Origin: Brevibacillus migulae
Lineage (GTDB): Bacteria > Bacillota > Bacilli > Brevibacillales > Brevibacillaceae
Length of the DNA: 32,120 bases
Direction of reading: 5' to 3'
Assembly (NCBI RefSeq): GCF_004521915.1
Contig: NZ_SDKD01000013.1
Location: 102,929 to 135,048, forward strand
Shown: one piece after another, positions 7,855 through 15,133 of the stretch
How positions within the stretch are numbered: position 1 is the stretch's first letter
Layout of the letters: every line of letters starts with the position of its first letter
Program-made: the position numbers and the translations under genes
The notes under the pieces: generated by a model
What the model saw: only the letters and a program-made list of their open reading frames with translations
Database searches by the model: none
What the model was told of the DNA's origin: nothing

Positions 7855-7909
7855 TCGATAAAATAGCAGCGGCAGCCTTGGACTTTGTTATCTGGTCCAA
7901 GGCTGCCGC
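7855..7909 (-). terminator. motAB operon terminator
   Basis: A perfect 14-base-pair stem, GCGGCAGCCTTGGA (7869-7882) with TCCAAGGCTGCCGC (7896-7909), followed on the minus strand by a T-rich run. It lies about 55 bases after the motB stop codon. Confidence 0.88.
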
Positions 7910-7964
7910 AATGTTGGCATTAGAAACTCAATCAAAACCTTACTCTATTATAGAATTCCAATTC

Positions 7965-8762
7965 CTATTTCACAGTGAGATCACGCAGGATCGCTACTTC
8001 TACGCGCCGGTTTTTCGCTCGTCCATCCGGTGTCTTGTTATCCGCTACCGGATGGAATTCTCCTTTACCGGTCGCACTGAATTTGGCAGGTTCCAGCGAC
8101 TTGTTTTCCAACAGCACCTTCAAGAAATTGGTCGCACGTTTTGTGCTCAAATCCCAGTTGGACGGGAATTCCGCCGTATGGATCGGCCGGTTGTCCGTGT
8201 GCCCGGTCACCGTCACCTGCTTCGGATGAGGCACCAGCAGCTTGGAAATTTCTGCGGCCAGCGTGCGTGCCTCAGGCTTCAGGACGGCGCTTCCCGAATC
8301 AAAGAGCGCGTTATCCAAAATCGTAATGAGGAGTCCCTCTTCGGTCAGCTTCGTCTGCAGCTTGTCCTGCAGGTTATTGCGCTGAATATAGCCATCCAGC
8401 TGTGCCTTCATTTTCTGCAGATCCTGCGTTTCCTTTTGCAGCGCCTGCTCCAGCTTTTTCTGCTCTTCTGACTTTTTCTGCTGCTCGGAATCATCCTGCT
8501 CGCCTTCTTTTTTAGGCGGAACCGTCGTTTTTTCGAGGGTCGGGTCATACTTGACCGCAGACGGATTTTGCATGACGCCGACACCGCCATTCAAAGCCAC
8601 ATTGAAGGATTGTACCAATTGTTCAAACTTTTTCGCATCGATCTTGCTCGTCGCAAACAATACGATGAACAGCGCGAGGAGCAAGGTTAGCAAGTCTGCG
8701 TACGGAATGAGCCAGCTTTCGTCAACGTGTTCTTCATGATGGTGTTTCTTCCCCTTAGCCAT
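7965..8762 (-). CDS. motB: Flagellar motor stator protein MotB
   Basis: A 265-residue stator subunit. After a basic and histidine-rich cytosolic start, the single membrane helix contains YADLLTLLLALFIVLFA (about 21-37), whose Asp is the ion-binding residue of the motor. A long Glu/Lys/Gln linker (about 75-135) follows. The OmpA-like peptidoglycan-binding domain (about 140-260) shows TVTGHTDNRPI and NWDLSTKRATNF. It works with MotA to anchor the stator and pass ions. I chose ATG 8762, which overlaps the motA stop by 8 bases and has GGAGGAGG upstream; an in-frame start 18 codons earlier gives an Arg/Lys-rich extension lying in motA. Confidence 0.95.
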   Translation of the reverse strand: MAKGKKHHHEEHVDESWLIPYADLLTLLLALFIVLFATSKIDAKKFEQLVQSFNVALNGGVGVMQNPSAVKYDPTLEKTTVPPKKEGEQDDSEQQKKSEEQKKLEQALQKETQDLQKMKAQLDGYIQRNNLQDKLQTKLTEEGLLITILDNALFDSGSAVLKPEARTLAAEISKLLVPHPKQVTVTGHTDNRPIHTAEFPSNWDLSTKRATNFLKVLLENKSLEPAKFSATGKGEFHPVADNKTPDGRAKNRRVEVAILRDLTVK

Positions 8763-9561
8763 TGGCCGCTGCAGCCTCCTCCTTTTTCTCCCCTGCTTGC
8801 GCTTCCACACGTTCATTTGGCGGGAGGTAAACCATCAGCTTTTGTTCAATGGCTGCCGGAGAAACGCCAGCTTGGATCGACAGCAAGCCTTCTACCATGA
8901 TCGTTTTGATCGCAATCTCTTGCTTCGATTTGCGCTTCAGCTTGTTGGCGAATGGATGCCACAGTACGTAACCGGAGAAAATCCCCAGCAAAGTCGCGAT
9001 AAAGGCAGCCGCAATCGAGTGACCCAGCTTTTCAATATCGGAGAGGTTCCCCAGGGCGGCAACCAGACCTACTACCGCACCCAATACCCCGAGGGTTGGG
9101 GCATACGTACCGGCCTGGGTAAAGATCAGCGCCCCACCTTGGTGACGCTCTTCAATCGCATGAATCTCTTCGTTCAATACATCACGGACGAATTCGGGCT
9201 CTCCCCCGTCAATGATCATCTTCATGCCATTTTTAAGAAACGGATCCTCGATCTCATCCGAGGAGCTTTCCAAGGCGAGCAATCCTTCACGACGAGCGAT
9301 GGATGCCCAGTTCATGAATTGAGTGATCAGGTCACGCTTGGATGGCAGTGGCTGCTCTTTAAAAAGGATACCGAACAATTTCGGCAGCTTCTTGATTTCG
9401 CTCATAGGAAACGCAATAAAAATGGTTGCCGCCGTTCCGACAAAGATAATCAAAAAAGCTGCGGGGTTAACAAGCGCGGAAAGACTGGCACCTTTGAGGA
9501 CCATACCTAGACCAACCGCGATTACACTCAGACCAAGACCGATATACGTCGACTTTTCCAT
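8755..9561 (-). CDS. motA: Flagellar motor stator protein MotA
   Basis: A 268-residue membrane protein, the usual length. It starts MEKSTYIGLGLSVIAVGLG and has four predicted membrane helices (about 1-25, 33-52, 150-170, 180-200). The cytoplasmic loop between helices 2 and 3, which touches the rotor, includes FVRDVLNEEIHAIEERHQGG, and the conserved AGTYAPTLGVLGAVVGL precedes helix 3. With MotB it forms the ion-driven stator. GGGAGTG precedes the ATG. It is the first gene of a two-gene operon with translational overlap. No other chemotaxis or flagellar structural genes are adjacent. Confidence 0.95.
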   Translation of the reverse strand: MEKSTYIGLGLSVIAVGLGMVLKGASLSALVNPAAFLIIFVGTAATIFIAFPMSEIKKLPKLFGILFKEQPLPSKRDLITQFMNWASIARREGLLALESSSDEIEDPFLKNGMKMIIDGGEPEFVRDVLNEEIHAIEERHQGGALIFTQAGTYAPTLGVLGAVVGLVAALGNLSDIEKLGHSIAAAFIATLLGIFSGYVLWHPFANKLKRKSKQEIAIKTIMVEGLLSIQAGVSPAAIEQKLMVYLPPNERVEAQAGEKKEEAAAANG

Positions 9562-9609
9562 GTTGACACTCCCTATACCACGTTCTCTTTAAATAATATC
9601 CTTACTACT

Positions 9610-9656
9610 AATTTCGGTAAAAGCTTGATATTTTGTGAGAGAAAGATGCCGAAATT
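9610..9656. repeat. Inverted repeat between the ZIP transporter and motA
   Basis: AATTTCGG (9610-9617) and CCGAAATT (9649-9656) are perfect complements 31 bases apart, in the 107-base gap upstream of motA and directly after the ZIP gene. It could be a weak hairpin for the ZIP transcript or a spaced binding site. It lacks the tight stem and T-run of a normal terminator. Confidence 0.4.
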
Positions 9657-9668
9657 CATACTTTTTTA

Positions 9669-10412
9669 TTACCCATACCACTGGATCAGGCAAACCATTA
9701 ACAGCAGCCCGATGATAAAGGAAAATGTGGAAGCCCGTGCATGTCCGTCCCCATGGCTTTCCGGGATCAGCTCCTTGTACACGATAAACAGCATCGCTCC
9801 CGCTGCAAAGGAAAGGCCATACGGCACCAGTCCGGATACGAAGGAGGTGAGGAAATACCCGATCATCGACGTGACGATTTCCACGGCGCCGGTCATGGTT
9901 GCCAGGATAAAGGCCTTCCCGCGGCTCACTTTTTGGTTGATCAAAAAGAGGGCCACCAGAAACCCTTCCGGCGCATTTTGCAATCCGATGGCAAACGCGA
10001 TCAGTCCGCCCAAGCCGTCCTGCCCGCTCGCATAGCTCACGCCGACCGATAATCCTTCCGGCAGGTTGTGCAGGGTAATGGCAGCCAAAATCAATTTCGC
10101 TTGCGTATCCATCGCAATATTCATGCGGTTGTGCTCCAGGTCGATGTGGGGCACGATCAATTCCAACAGCGTCAACACGACGGTGCCGAGCAAAACGCCG
10201 AAGCAGAGAACCCATACGTTGGAGTGGGAAAGCGCTTGGGGAATCAGGCTGAAGGTGGAGGCCGCTACCATGATCCCCGCTGTCAAGGCCAGCAGAATAT
10301 CCCGCCATCTATGTGTCACCGCGCGAAAGAACAGAATCGGGAGCGCACCGATTCCTGTCGACAATGCCGAAATCACACTTCCGATAATGACATGTTCCAG
10401 ATGCGTTTCCAT
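9669..10412 (-). CDS. ZIP family divalent metal transporter
   Basis: A 247-residue integral membrane protein with about eight hydrophobic segments. It has the two ZIP metal-site motifs, TLHNLPEGLSVG (about 113-124) and GLQNAPEGFLVA (about 141-152), in helices 4 and 5, so it likely imports zinc or related divalent ions across the plasma membrane. The short loop between helices 3 and 4 is His-poor (PHIDLEH). The ATG at 10412 is chosen because GAGGGTAAGG lies just upstream; a GTG five codons earlier would absorb that site. A weak palindrome upstream (10433-10460) may be regulatory. It is separated from motA by 107 bases. Confidence 0.87.
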   Translation of the reverse strand: METHLEHVIIGSVISALSTGIGALPILFFRAVTHRWRDILLALTAGIMVAASTFSLIPQALSHSNVWVLCFGVLLGTVVLTLLELIVPHIDLEHNRMNIAMDTQAKLILAAITLHNLPEGLSVGVSYASGQDGLGGLIAFAIGLQNAPEGFLVALFLINQKVSRGKAFILATMTGAVEIVTSMIGYFLTSFVSGLVPYGLSFAAGAMLFIVYKELIPESHGDGHARASTFSFIIGLLLMVCLIQWYG

Positions 10413-10432
10413 TTTCCTTACCCTCACTTGTC

Positions 10433-10460
10433 AGTAAACTCAGTATGTAACTATTTTACT
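10433..10460. promoter_or_regulatory. Spaced inverted repeat upstream of the ZIP gene
   Basis: AGTAAA (10433-10438) and TTTACT (10455-10460) face each other across 16 bases, about 20 bases upstream of the ZIP start. This position would suit a metal-responsive operator, but the arms are short and match no motif I can name. Confidence 0.25.
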
Positions 10461-10518
10461 TATGGCATATGGGGATCATACCATGAAACTGGCGAGCAGG
10501 AAATAAGAGGAGACACGG

Positions 10519-10548
10519 GAAAAAGCGTCCTTTGTCAAAAAGGACGCT
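10519..10548 (-). terminator. Terminator of the FhuF-like gene
   Basis: AGCGTCCTTT (10524-10533) pairs perfectly with AAAGGACGCT (10539-10548) over a 5-base loop, followed on the minus strand by TTTTT. It lies 38 bases after the reductase stop codon. Confidence 0.88.
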
Positions 10549-10585
10549 GCTTGTGGACAGGCTTGTTTATGGTTTACGTGCCGCG

Positions 10586-11365
10586 CTATTTCCCGCGCTC
10601 CAGGATTTGCGCGATTCGTTCTTCTTCATCCAGCTTCGGACAGGTATAACAGCATTTTCCCTCCGGCAAGCGATACGCCATGCAGCAATGCTTGCGGAGA
10701 CGAACGATTTCACCCGGCTTAGCCGGATGTGCGATCTCGATGAACTGCGTGCTGATGGGGTTCTTTTCACAGGATCCAAACAGCATGGCATCATCGATCT
10801 GCTTCACATAGAGGAAATCCTCTTCGATCTGTCGCTTCAACTCTTCGCTTTGCGCTTCTTTTTGCCATTCCGCATAATAATGGTGAATCAGATACGCGGC
10901 ATGGGACCAGAGCACATTGGGGCTGACTTTGGAATGTGCCGACAGCGCCGAAATTAACGGCTGCAAATTTTCATTGGAAATATGACGCACGATCTTTTCG
11001 CGCCATGCTCCTCTATCGCCTGTAAGCGGCCCGAGCCCTTCCGGATCCTTCAAAGAAAACTCCGGCTTGCTCCATTTGTTTTCCGACGTCAGCACCACAT
11101 TCTCCAAAGCGATGTTCAGTCCGTAAGAGTGCATCGTCATGCTGTAGAACGCTCCCATGACCAGCGCCAAATACCGTTTGACGAAAATCGACGCGGTCAC
11201 TGCCGGTGAGGGCGATTTTAGCGTCGCTCCGACTTCCTCCAGAAATGCTTTTCCTTTTTCTTCATCCAACAATTGTATCGCTTCACACTGCGAAGCAGCA
11301 GTGGGGACAGACGTACGAATGCGAAACAAATCTTCCAGCAAAGCCAACGGAACGGTAGAGACCAT
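10586..11365 (-). CDS. FhuF-type siderophore-iron reductase
   Basis: A 259-residue cytosolic protein. The C-terminus carries the cysteine pattern of the FhuF ferric reductase family, C227-C228-x10-C239-x2-C242 (HCCMAYRLPEGKCCYTCP), which binds a 2Fe-2S cluster. Such proteins reduce ferric iron to release it from imported siderophores. The N-terminal two thirds are helical and resemble the FhuF/IucA-IucC C-terminal family, with conserved-looking SPNVLWSHAAYLIHHYY. AAAGGAT precedes the ATG by 7 bases. A strong promoter with a Fur box just downstream of its expected transcription start gives iron-dependent repression. No siderophore transporter or synthetase gene is adjacent in this window. Confidence 0.82.
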   Translation of the reverse strand: MVSTVPLALLEDLFRIRTSVPTAASQCEAIQLLDEEKGKAFLEEVGATLKSPSPAVTASIFVKRYLALVMGAFYSMTMHSYGLNIALENVVLTSENKWSKPEFSLKDPEGLGPLTGDRGAWREKIVRHISNENLQPLISALSAHSKVSPNVLWSHAAYLIHHYYAEWQKEAQSEELKRQIEEDFLYVKQIDDAMLFGSCEKNPISTQFIEIAHPAKPGEIVRLRKHCCMAYRLPEGKCCYTCPKLDEEERIAQILERGK

Positions 11366-11402
11366 AAGCGGTATCCTTTCATGAAGCGAGGTTCACGTAC
11401 AA

Positions 11403-11417
11403 TGATATTCATTATCA
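11403..11417 (-). promoter_or_regulatory. Fur box
   Basis: Minus strand TGATAATGAATATCA matches the 7-1-7 Fur consensus TGATAATnATTATCA at all but one arm position. It is flanked by further complementary arms (GTACAA and TTGTAC). It lies about 10-24 bases downstream of the predicted transcription start of the reductase gene. Confidence 0.85.
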
Positions 11418-11433
11418 CTTGTACTTGTTCCTC

Positions 11434-11463
11434 ATTATAATACGGAAGGCTTTTTTCATTCAA
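11434..11463 (-). promoter_or_regulatory. Vegetative promoter of the FhuF-like gene
   Basis: On the minus strand TTGAAT (plus coordinates 11458-11463) and a perfect TATAAT (11434-11439) are 18 bases apart. The Fur box follows at once, so bound Fur would block initiation or clearance. Confidence 0.7.
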
Positions 11464-11478
11464 GCCCATGAGAGCCAC

Positions 11479-11535
11479 AAAACCCCTCCAAACTGCTGCG
11501 CTCACTCAGTGGTGGTGCGCAGCCTCTTGAAGGGG
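11479..11535 (-). terminator. Terminator of the duplicated-helix protein gene
   Basis: A hairpin with outer pairing CCCCT/AGGGG, a CAA/TTG step and an inner CTGCGC/GCGCAG stem. It is followed on the minus strand by TTTTG and starts 16 bases after the stop codon. Confidence 0.75.
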
Positions 11536-11550
11536 TCATGATCATTCCTA

Positions 11551-12861
11551 CTAATAAGCTTGCTTCATTCGTTTCAGCACTGCCAAAAACTCAGCCACAG
11601 CAGCATCCAATTTCTTTGTCTCCTGCTCCTTGTAAATCTTCGACTTGAGCCGCTGCAGCTCCGCTTCGGAAATGTGGCGGATCGACTTTTTCATACGGTT
11701 CAAGAATTGCTCGAATGCATCCAGGGAGACTTCTTTCCCGCGCAAGGAGCTTTGGGAAAATCGCTCGACAAACTCCTTTTGCAGGCGAGAATCGGCAAAG
11801 GTCAGGGTAACTGCCTTTCTGCGCCCCGCTGCATCGACTACATAAAAGAGCGTATCCTCTTTTTTCACGGAAGGCGTGTTGCGCAAGGCGAGGATGGCTC
11901 GATTGGGGCCAAACCCGATTTCGTACCGCTCATTTCGTACTTGCGGGTGAAATACACTGCCGGCAGACCCGGTAGAAGGCTGTGGAAGCGGTGGCACCGA
12001 TAGATTATGCTTGCTGATCGCTTGCAGGACTTCGTTCCAAAGCCGTTCACGGAGGTTCTTCAGCTGGAGGTCAGCCGTCTCCAGGATCTTGCTCGCTACC
12101 CCATCTGGCTTGGCTGACAGTTTCTCTTGCAATTGGTTGTGCTGACCTAGCGTCCATTCCTGAAGCTGTTTGTTCATTTGGACCATCTGCTCGTCGGTGA
12201 TCTTCCCCGTCAGCTGATCCACATGGCCTTTCACCTGCTTCAGGTAGTCCTCGGACTGCTTGGCCAATTGTTCATTCCATTGCCCATAAATATCCCATGC
12301 TACGGGAACGGCTTGGTTGTGTGCATGCACGGACTGGCGGACGTCTCTCCACATGAAGTACCCGTAGATCCCCAGCTCGATTCTGGCAGCATCCATGATC
12401 TTGTCGGCGATGCCCGGTGGCGCGTCTAGCAGCCCTTCCGCTAGCTGCTGGTGCTGTCCCTGCAGCCACGTATGCAGCTGTTCTTGCAGATGGATAACAT
12501 CCTCGTCAGACAGGACTTCCGCGTTCTGATCCAAAGCTTCAGCGATGCTTTTGGTATAAGTACCTGCTGCGTGATACAAGGAAAGATTCCATTGATAAAA
12601 CGTCTCCCACGCTTCCGCAGGCTTCGATTGGTTTGCGGTGACCCGAGAAGGGGTATAGAAGAAAGGAGCTGCGGAGCGATAGCTTGCCCGTTGTTTCTCG
12701 TATATCGCGACCAAGGTAGAATCATTCATGTCAGAAAAGGTCGATGCTACTTCCATTCCGACGTCTTCTGCCCGTTGGACGATTCCACGATCTGTGCGGA
12801 TCACATGCTCCAACGATGCCGACTCTCTCTGCGTGATTGGCAGTACAGCTGCGCTTACCAT
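11551..12861 (-). CDS. Unrecognised helical protein with a 104-residue tandem duplication
   Basis: A 436-residue soluble, Gln- and charge-rich protein that I cannot assign. Residues 84-187 and 188-291 align without gaps at an offset of exactly 104: W85/W189, QW90-91/QW194-195, W132/W236, GQH135-137/GQH239-241, G150/G254 and HN181-182/HN285-286. Each unit looks mostly alpha-helical and amphipathic. A Pro/Ser linker (about 290-300) follows, then a beta-containing segment (312-360, with GFGPNRAILALRN and DTLFYVVDAAGRRKAVTLTF) and a basic C-terminal coiled coil (395-436). There is no signal peptide or membrane helix. A GAGGGAGAG site precedes the ATG. It lies after the Rok-like gene, with a terminator between them. 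A structural or scaffold role, or a phasin-like surface protein, is conceivable but unsupported. Confidence 0.75.
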   Translation of the reverse strand: MVSAAVLPITQRESASLEHVIRTDRGIVQRAEDVGMEVASTFSDMNDSTLVAIYEKQRASYRSAAPFFYTPSRVTANQSKPAEAWETFYQWNLSLYHAAGTYTKSIAEALDQNAEVLSDEDVIHLQEQLHTWLQGQHQQLAEGLLDAPPGIADKIMDAARIELGIYGYFMWRDVRQSVHAHNQAVPVAWDIYGQWNEQLAKQSEDYLKQVKGHVDQLTGKITDEQMVQMNKQLQEWTLGQHNQLQEKLSAKPDGVASKILETADLQLKNLRERLWNEVLQAISKHNLSVPPLPQPSTGSAGSVFHPQVRNERYEIGFGPNRAILALRNTPSVKKEDTLFYVVDAAGRRKAVTLTFADSRLQKEFVERFSQSSLRGKEVSLDAFEQFLNRMKKSIRHISEAELQRLKSKIYKEQETKKLDAAVAEFLAVLKRMKQAY

Positions 12862-12881
12862 TTCTTCTCTCTCCCTCTTTC

Positions 12882-12915
12882 AAAATAAAAAGACCAACCC
12901 CTAATAGAGGTCGGT
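12882..12915 (-). terminator. Terminator of the Rok-like gene
   Basis: ACCAACC (12893-12899) pairs with GGTCGGT (12909-12915) with one mismatch, followed on the minus strand by TTTTTATTTT. It ends directly before the ribosome site of the next gene. A second inverted repeat, CCATGCTT/AAGCATGG (12935-12966), without a T-run, lies between it and the stop codon. Confidence 0.65.
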
Positions 12916-13015
12916 CGGTTGCATCACTCACTCCCCATGCTTCAGATGCCCAGATAAAAAGCATGGCTCATCGTTTCCCGTGTACTATGTATTCCTTTAT
13001 ATTACCAATCGATGC

Positions 13016-13480
13016 CTAATTGGTCAATGCTACCTGCTGATAGGTATAGTAGCCGTCGATCTTTTGAATGGATGGCTCCTCCGCCATGATTCTGTTCATC
13101 GCGATCGTCGGATTGGAAAAGATCAGATTGTGCCGTTCGTGCAAAGCGCGCATGATTTCGGCACTTTTCATTTTTCCATTTTCTTTTAACAGCTCCAGCA
13201 CGACAGGTACCACATCGGTCTGATAGTCGTATCTCGCTCTTTTTTTGCGGGCGGGATGTTGATGGACATCCATCCGATAAGGTCTTTCATACTGAGGGGC
13301 TTGGTTCTCCGTTTCCGTACGAGGAGAAGCATTATCCTCCAATTCTCTGATTCGGTTCAAAATCGTTTTTATCTCCATGCCGATTTCACGATCACGATCG
13401 ACATAATCCTTACGCAGTGCAGCTCGATGCTCCAATATTGCCTCCAGACTCCGTTGCAGAGCTGTTATTTCCACGCTCAT
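13016..13480 (-). CDS. Rok-like nucleoid-associated transcriptional repressor
   Basis: A 154-residue protein with the two-part plan of Bacillus Rok. The N-terminal coiled coil for oligomerisation (about 1-50, ALRKDYVDRDREIGMEIK, then IRELE) resembles Rok's IREYQIERDKIYAKLRELD. A basic linker contains RKKRAR (about 77-82). A C-terminal winged helix (about 90-150, VLELLKENGKMKSAEIMRAL, then IQKIDGYYTYQ) parallels Rok's AIKTLKRHNAAIKSSELQ and GQYIL. Rok binds AT-rich DNA and silences acquired genes and competence; target genes here are unknown. A GGAGGG site lies 9 bases before the ATG. The match is by recalled sequence and architecture, not a search. Confidence 0.7.
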   Translation of the reverse strand: MSVEITALQRSLEAILEHRAALRKDYVDRDREIGMEIKTILNRIRELEDNASPRTETENQAPQYERPYRMDVHQHPARKKRARYDYQTDVVPVVLELLKENGKMKSAEIMRALHERHNLIFSNPTIAMNRIMAEEPSIQKIDGYYTYQQVALTN

Positions 13481-13595
13481 CGTTTTTATCCCTCCACAAT
13501 TGCTTATCTCCCATAGTGACGAGAATCATATTATCCATGCACATATAGTACCACATCCAAAATATAAAATTATATACCAAATTCAATCGAAGAAA

Positions 13596-13628
13596 CATAA
13601 AAAAAGCTCCCGTCCCATAACGAAAGCT
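13596..13628 (-). terminator. Second terminator downstream of the OYE gene
   Basis: On the minus strand AGCTTTCGT pairs with ACGGGAGCT through seven Watson-Crick and two G-T pairs over a 6-base loop, followed by a long T-run. It resembles the hairpin at 15788-15815 in loop and stem. Confidence 0.65.
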
Positions 13629-13713
13629 CCTATATCCGTCCCAGGGGCTTGGTGCTCTTCCCGTGACCGGACTTCATCACAGCTAATTATGCGTGTTTCT
13701 GATCATGCCATGC

Positions 13714-13745
13714 ATAAAAATGGCCTGTTGAGGTTTTCAACAGGC
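13714..13745 (-). terminator. Terminator of the OYE gene
   Basis: GCCTGTTGA (13723-13731) pairs perfectly with TCAACAGGC (13737-13745), followed on the minus strand by ATTTTTATG. It begins 31 bases after the stop codon. Confidence 0.82.
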
Positions 13746-13776
13746 TGACCGGATAACTCCAATGTGTTAGCGAAAC

Positions 13777-14817
13777 TTAATACAGCGTTTTCAATGCCTC
13801 CGGGGTAAAGGGGATCAATTCGTCGATCCGGCCATCGCGTATCTTGCTTGCCCAAGCAGGATCGGCCAACAAAGCCCGGCCAACGGCTACAAGATCGAAC
13901 TCTTCGCGCTGCAGCCTCTCAATCAATCCTTCTATCTTGCTGCTCCCCGCTCCCTTCCCTTCGGCAAAGAAGCTCGAATCCTCTTCGTCTAGCCCGACCG
14001 ATCCGACCGCTATTGTCGGTTTCCCCGTCACCTTTTTGACCCAGCCGGCCAAATTCAGTTCGGAGCCTTCGAACTCGGGTTCCCAGAAACGGCGAGTGGA
14101 GCAATGGAACATATCAACGCCTGCTTCGACCAAGGGAGCCAAGAGTTGTTCCAGCAGCATCGGCGATTCCGCTAATTTCACCGTGTAGTCACTCATCTTC
14201 CATTGCGAGAAGCGGAGTACGATCGGAAATTCCGGACCGACAGCACGACGGCATGCCTCGATGACTTCCACCGCAAATCGGGTGCGCGCGACCATGTCGC
14301 CGCCGTAGCGGTCAGTGCGCGGATTGGTCTTTTCCCAGAAAAATTGGTCGATCAGAAAGCCGTGGGCGCCGTGGAGTTCAATGCCGTCAAATCCGATCCG
14401 CCGGGCTTCAGATGCCGCACGCGCGAACGCTTGGACGATCGCCGCGATATCCGCTTCTGTATAATCACCGACATGGCCTCTCGCTCCCTCATGCCAAATC
14501 TGCGGGATGATCCGCCCGCCCGCTTCGTGAACGGCCGCCACTACATTTGCCCAGCCGTTTAACGCGGCTTCTCCGTAGAAATTCGGCACGTTTTCTTGAT
14601 TGGACGCATCCGGATGATCGATCGCCGTACCTTCTGTCACGATCAGACCGACGCCGTTTTCTGCCCTGCGTCGGTAATAATCGGCCACATCCGGACCCGG
14701 TATGCCGTTAGGAGCAAATTGTCGGGTCATGGGCGCCATCACGATGCGGTTAGACAGCGTCATCTTGCCGTTTGCAAACGGTTGGAACAATGCTTGAATA
14801 GAATGAGAAGAATTCAT
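13777..14817 (-). CDS. Old yellow enzyme family NADH:flavin oxidoreductase
   Basis: A 346-residue FMN enzyme with a TIM barrel. Signatures include NRIVMAPMTR (about 23-32), PQIWHEGARG (the usual QLWHxGR region), the substrate-binding GFDGIELHGAHGFLIDQFFWEKTNPRTDRYGG and the late VAVGRALLADPAW, which binds the FMN phosphate. These enzymes reduce alpha,beta-unsaturated carbonyls or nitro compounds and often act in electrophile detoxification. The ATG at 14817 is chosen because GGAGGT lies 5 bases upstream; the frame runs 40 codons further up, through the operator. Two copies of the TetR operator lie upstream, so it is almost surely induced when the neighbouring TetR protein releases DNA. It follows tetR in the same direction, after a tetR terminator. 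Confidence 0.92.
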   Translation of the reverse strand: MNSSHSIQALFQPFANGKMTLSNRIVMAPMTRQFAPNGIPGPDVADYYRRRAENGVGLIVTEGTAIDHPDASNQENVPNFYGEAALNGWANVVAAVHEAGGRIIPQIWHEGARGHVGDYTEADIAAIVQAFARAASEARRIGFDGIELHGAHGFLIDQFFWEKTNPRTDRYGGDMVARTRFAVEVIEACRRAVGPEFPIVLRFSQWKMSDYTVKLAESPMLLEQLLAPLVEAGVDMFHCSTRRFWEPEFEGSELNLAGWVKKVTGKPTIAVGSVGLDEEDSSFFAEGKGAGSSKIEGLIERLQREEFDLVAVGRALLADPAWASKIRDGRIDELIPFTPEALKTLY

Positions 14818-14862
14818 GACAACCTCCAAATACATTATTATTTTAATCTTTGTAGCGGTTTT

Positions 14863-14882
14863 TATTGACTGCGCGGTCAATA
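14863..14882. promoter_or_regulatory. TetR operator copy 1 (OYE promoter)
   Basis: TATTGACTGCGCGGTCAATA, a near-perfect palindrome 45 bases upstream of the OYE start. Its 16-base core differs from copy 3 read on the minus strand at a single position. Confidence 0.8.
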
Positions 14883-14956
14883 ACTTAACAAAAAAATTTG
14901 ATTCGCTGCTCCCCCTAATCATCACCTCCTTCATCACATGTAGATCAGCCTTTTTG

Positions 14957-14972
14957 TTGACTGGACAGTCAA
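14957..14972. promoter_or_regulatory. TetR operator copy 2
   Basis: TTGACTGGACAGTCAA has perfect 7-base arms around two central bases. It lies between the tetR terminator and OYE, about 90 bases from copy 1, allowing cooperative binding or looping. Confidence 0.75.
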
Positions 14973-14982
14973 TAAAACCTCA

Positions 14983-15019
14983 AAAATCTACGTGTGTGCA
15001 TTTCACATACACACACGTA
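14983..15019 (-). terminator. tetR terminator
   Basis: TACGTGTGTG (14989-14998) pairs perfectly with CACACACGTA (15010-15019) over 11 bases, followed on the minus strand by GATTTTTG. It lies about 115 bases after the tetR stop. The 316-base gap between tetR and OYE also holds the two operator copies; I see no other gene in it. Confidence 0.7.
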
Positions 15020-15133
15020 TCCGGCATCTGCACGGTTTCGCCCGTTCAGACGATTGACTTACTGTCGATCAAGCGTTTTTCCCACATTCCTCACTTCCGC
15101 ACAGCGGCGGACATTGGTTCGAGAAGCCCGATT

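Noticed and set aside
9610..9640. Sigma-D promoter for motAB
   Set aside because: ACCGAAAT resembles the -10 box but no TAAA-like -35 lies at the right distance.
14818..14937. Longer OYE start with 40 extra codons, helped by an AAGGAGGTG near 14930
   Set aside because: The extension is low-complexity, crosses TetR operator 1, and the start at 14817 has its own GGAGGT and fits the family N-terminus.
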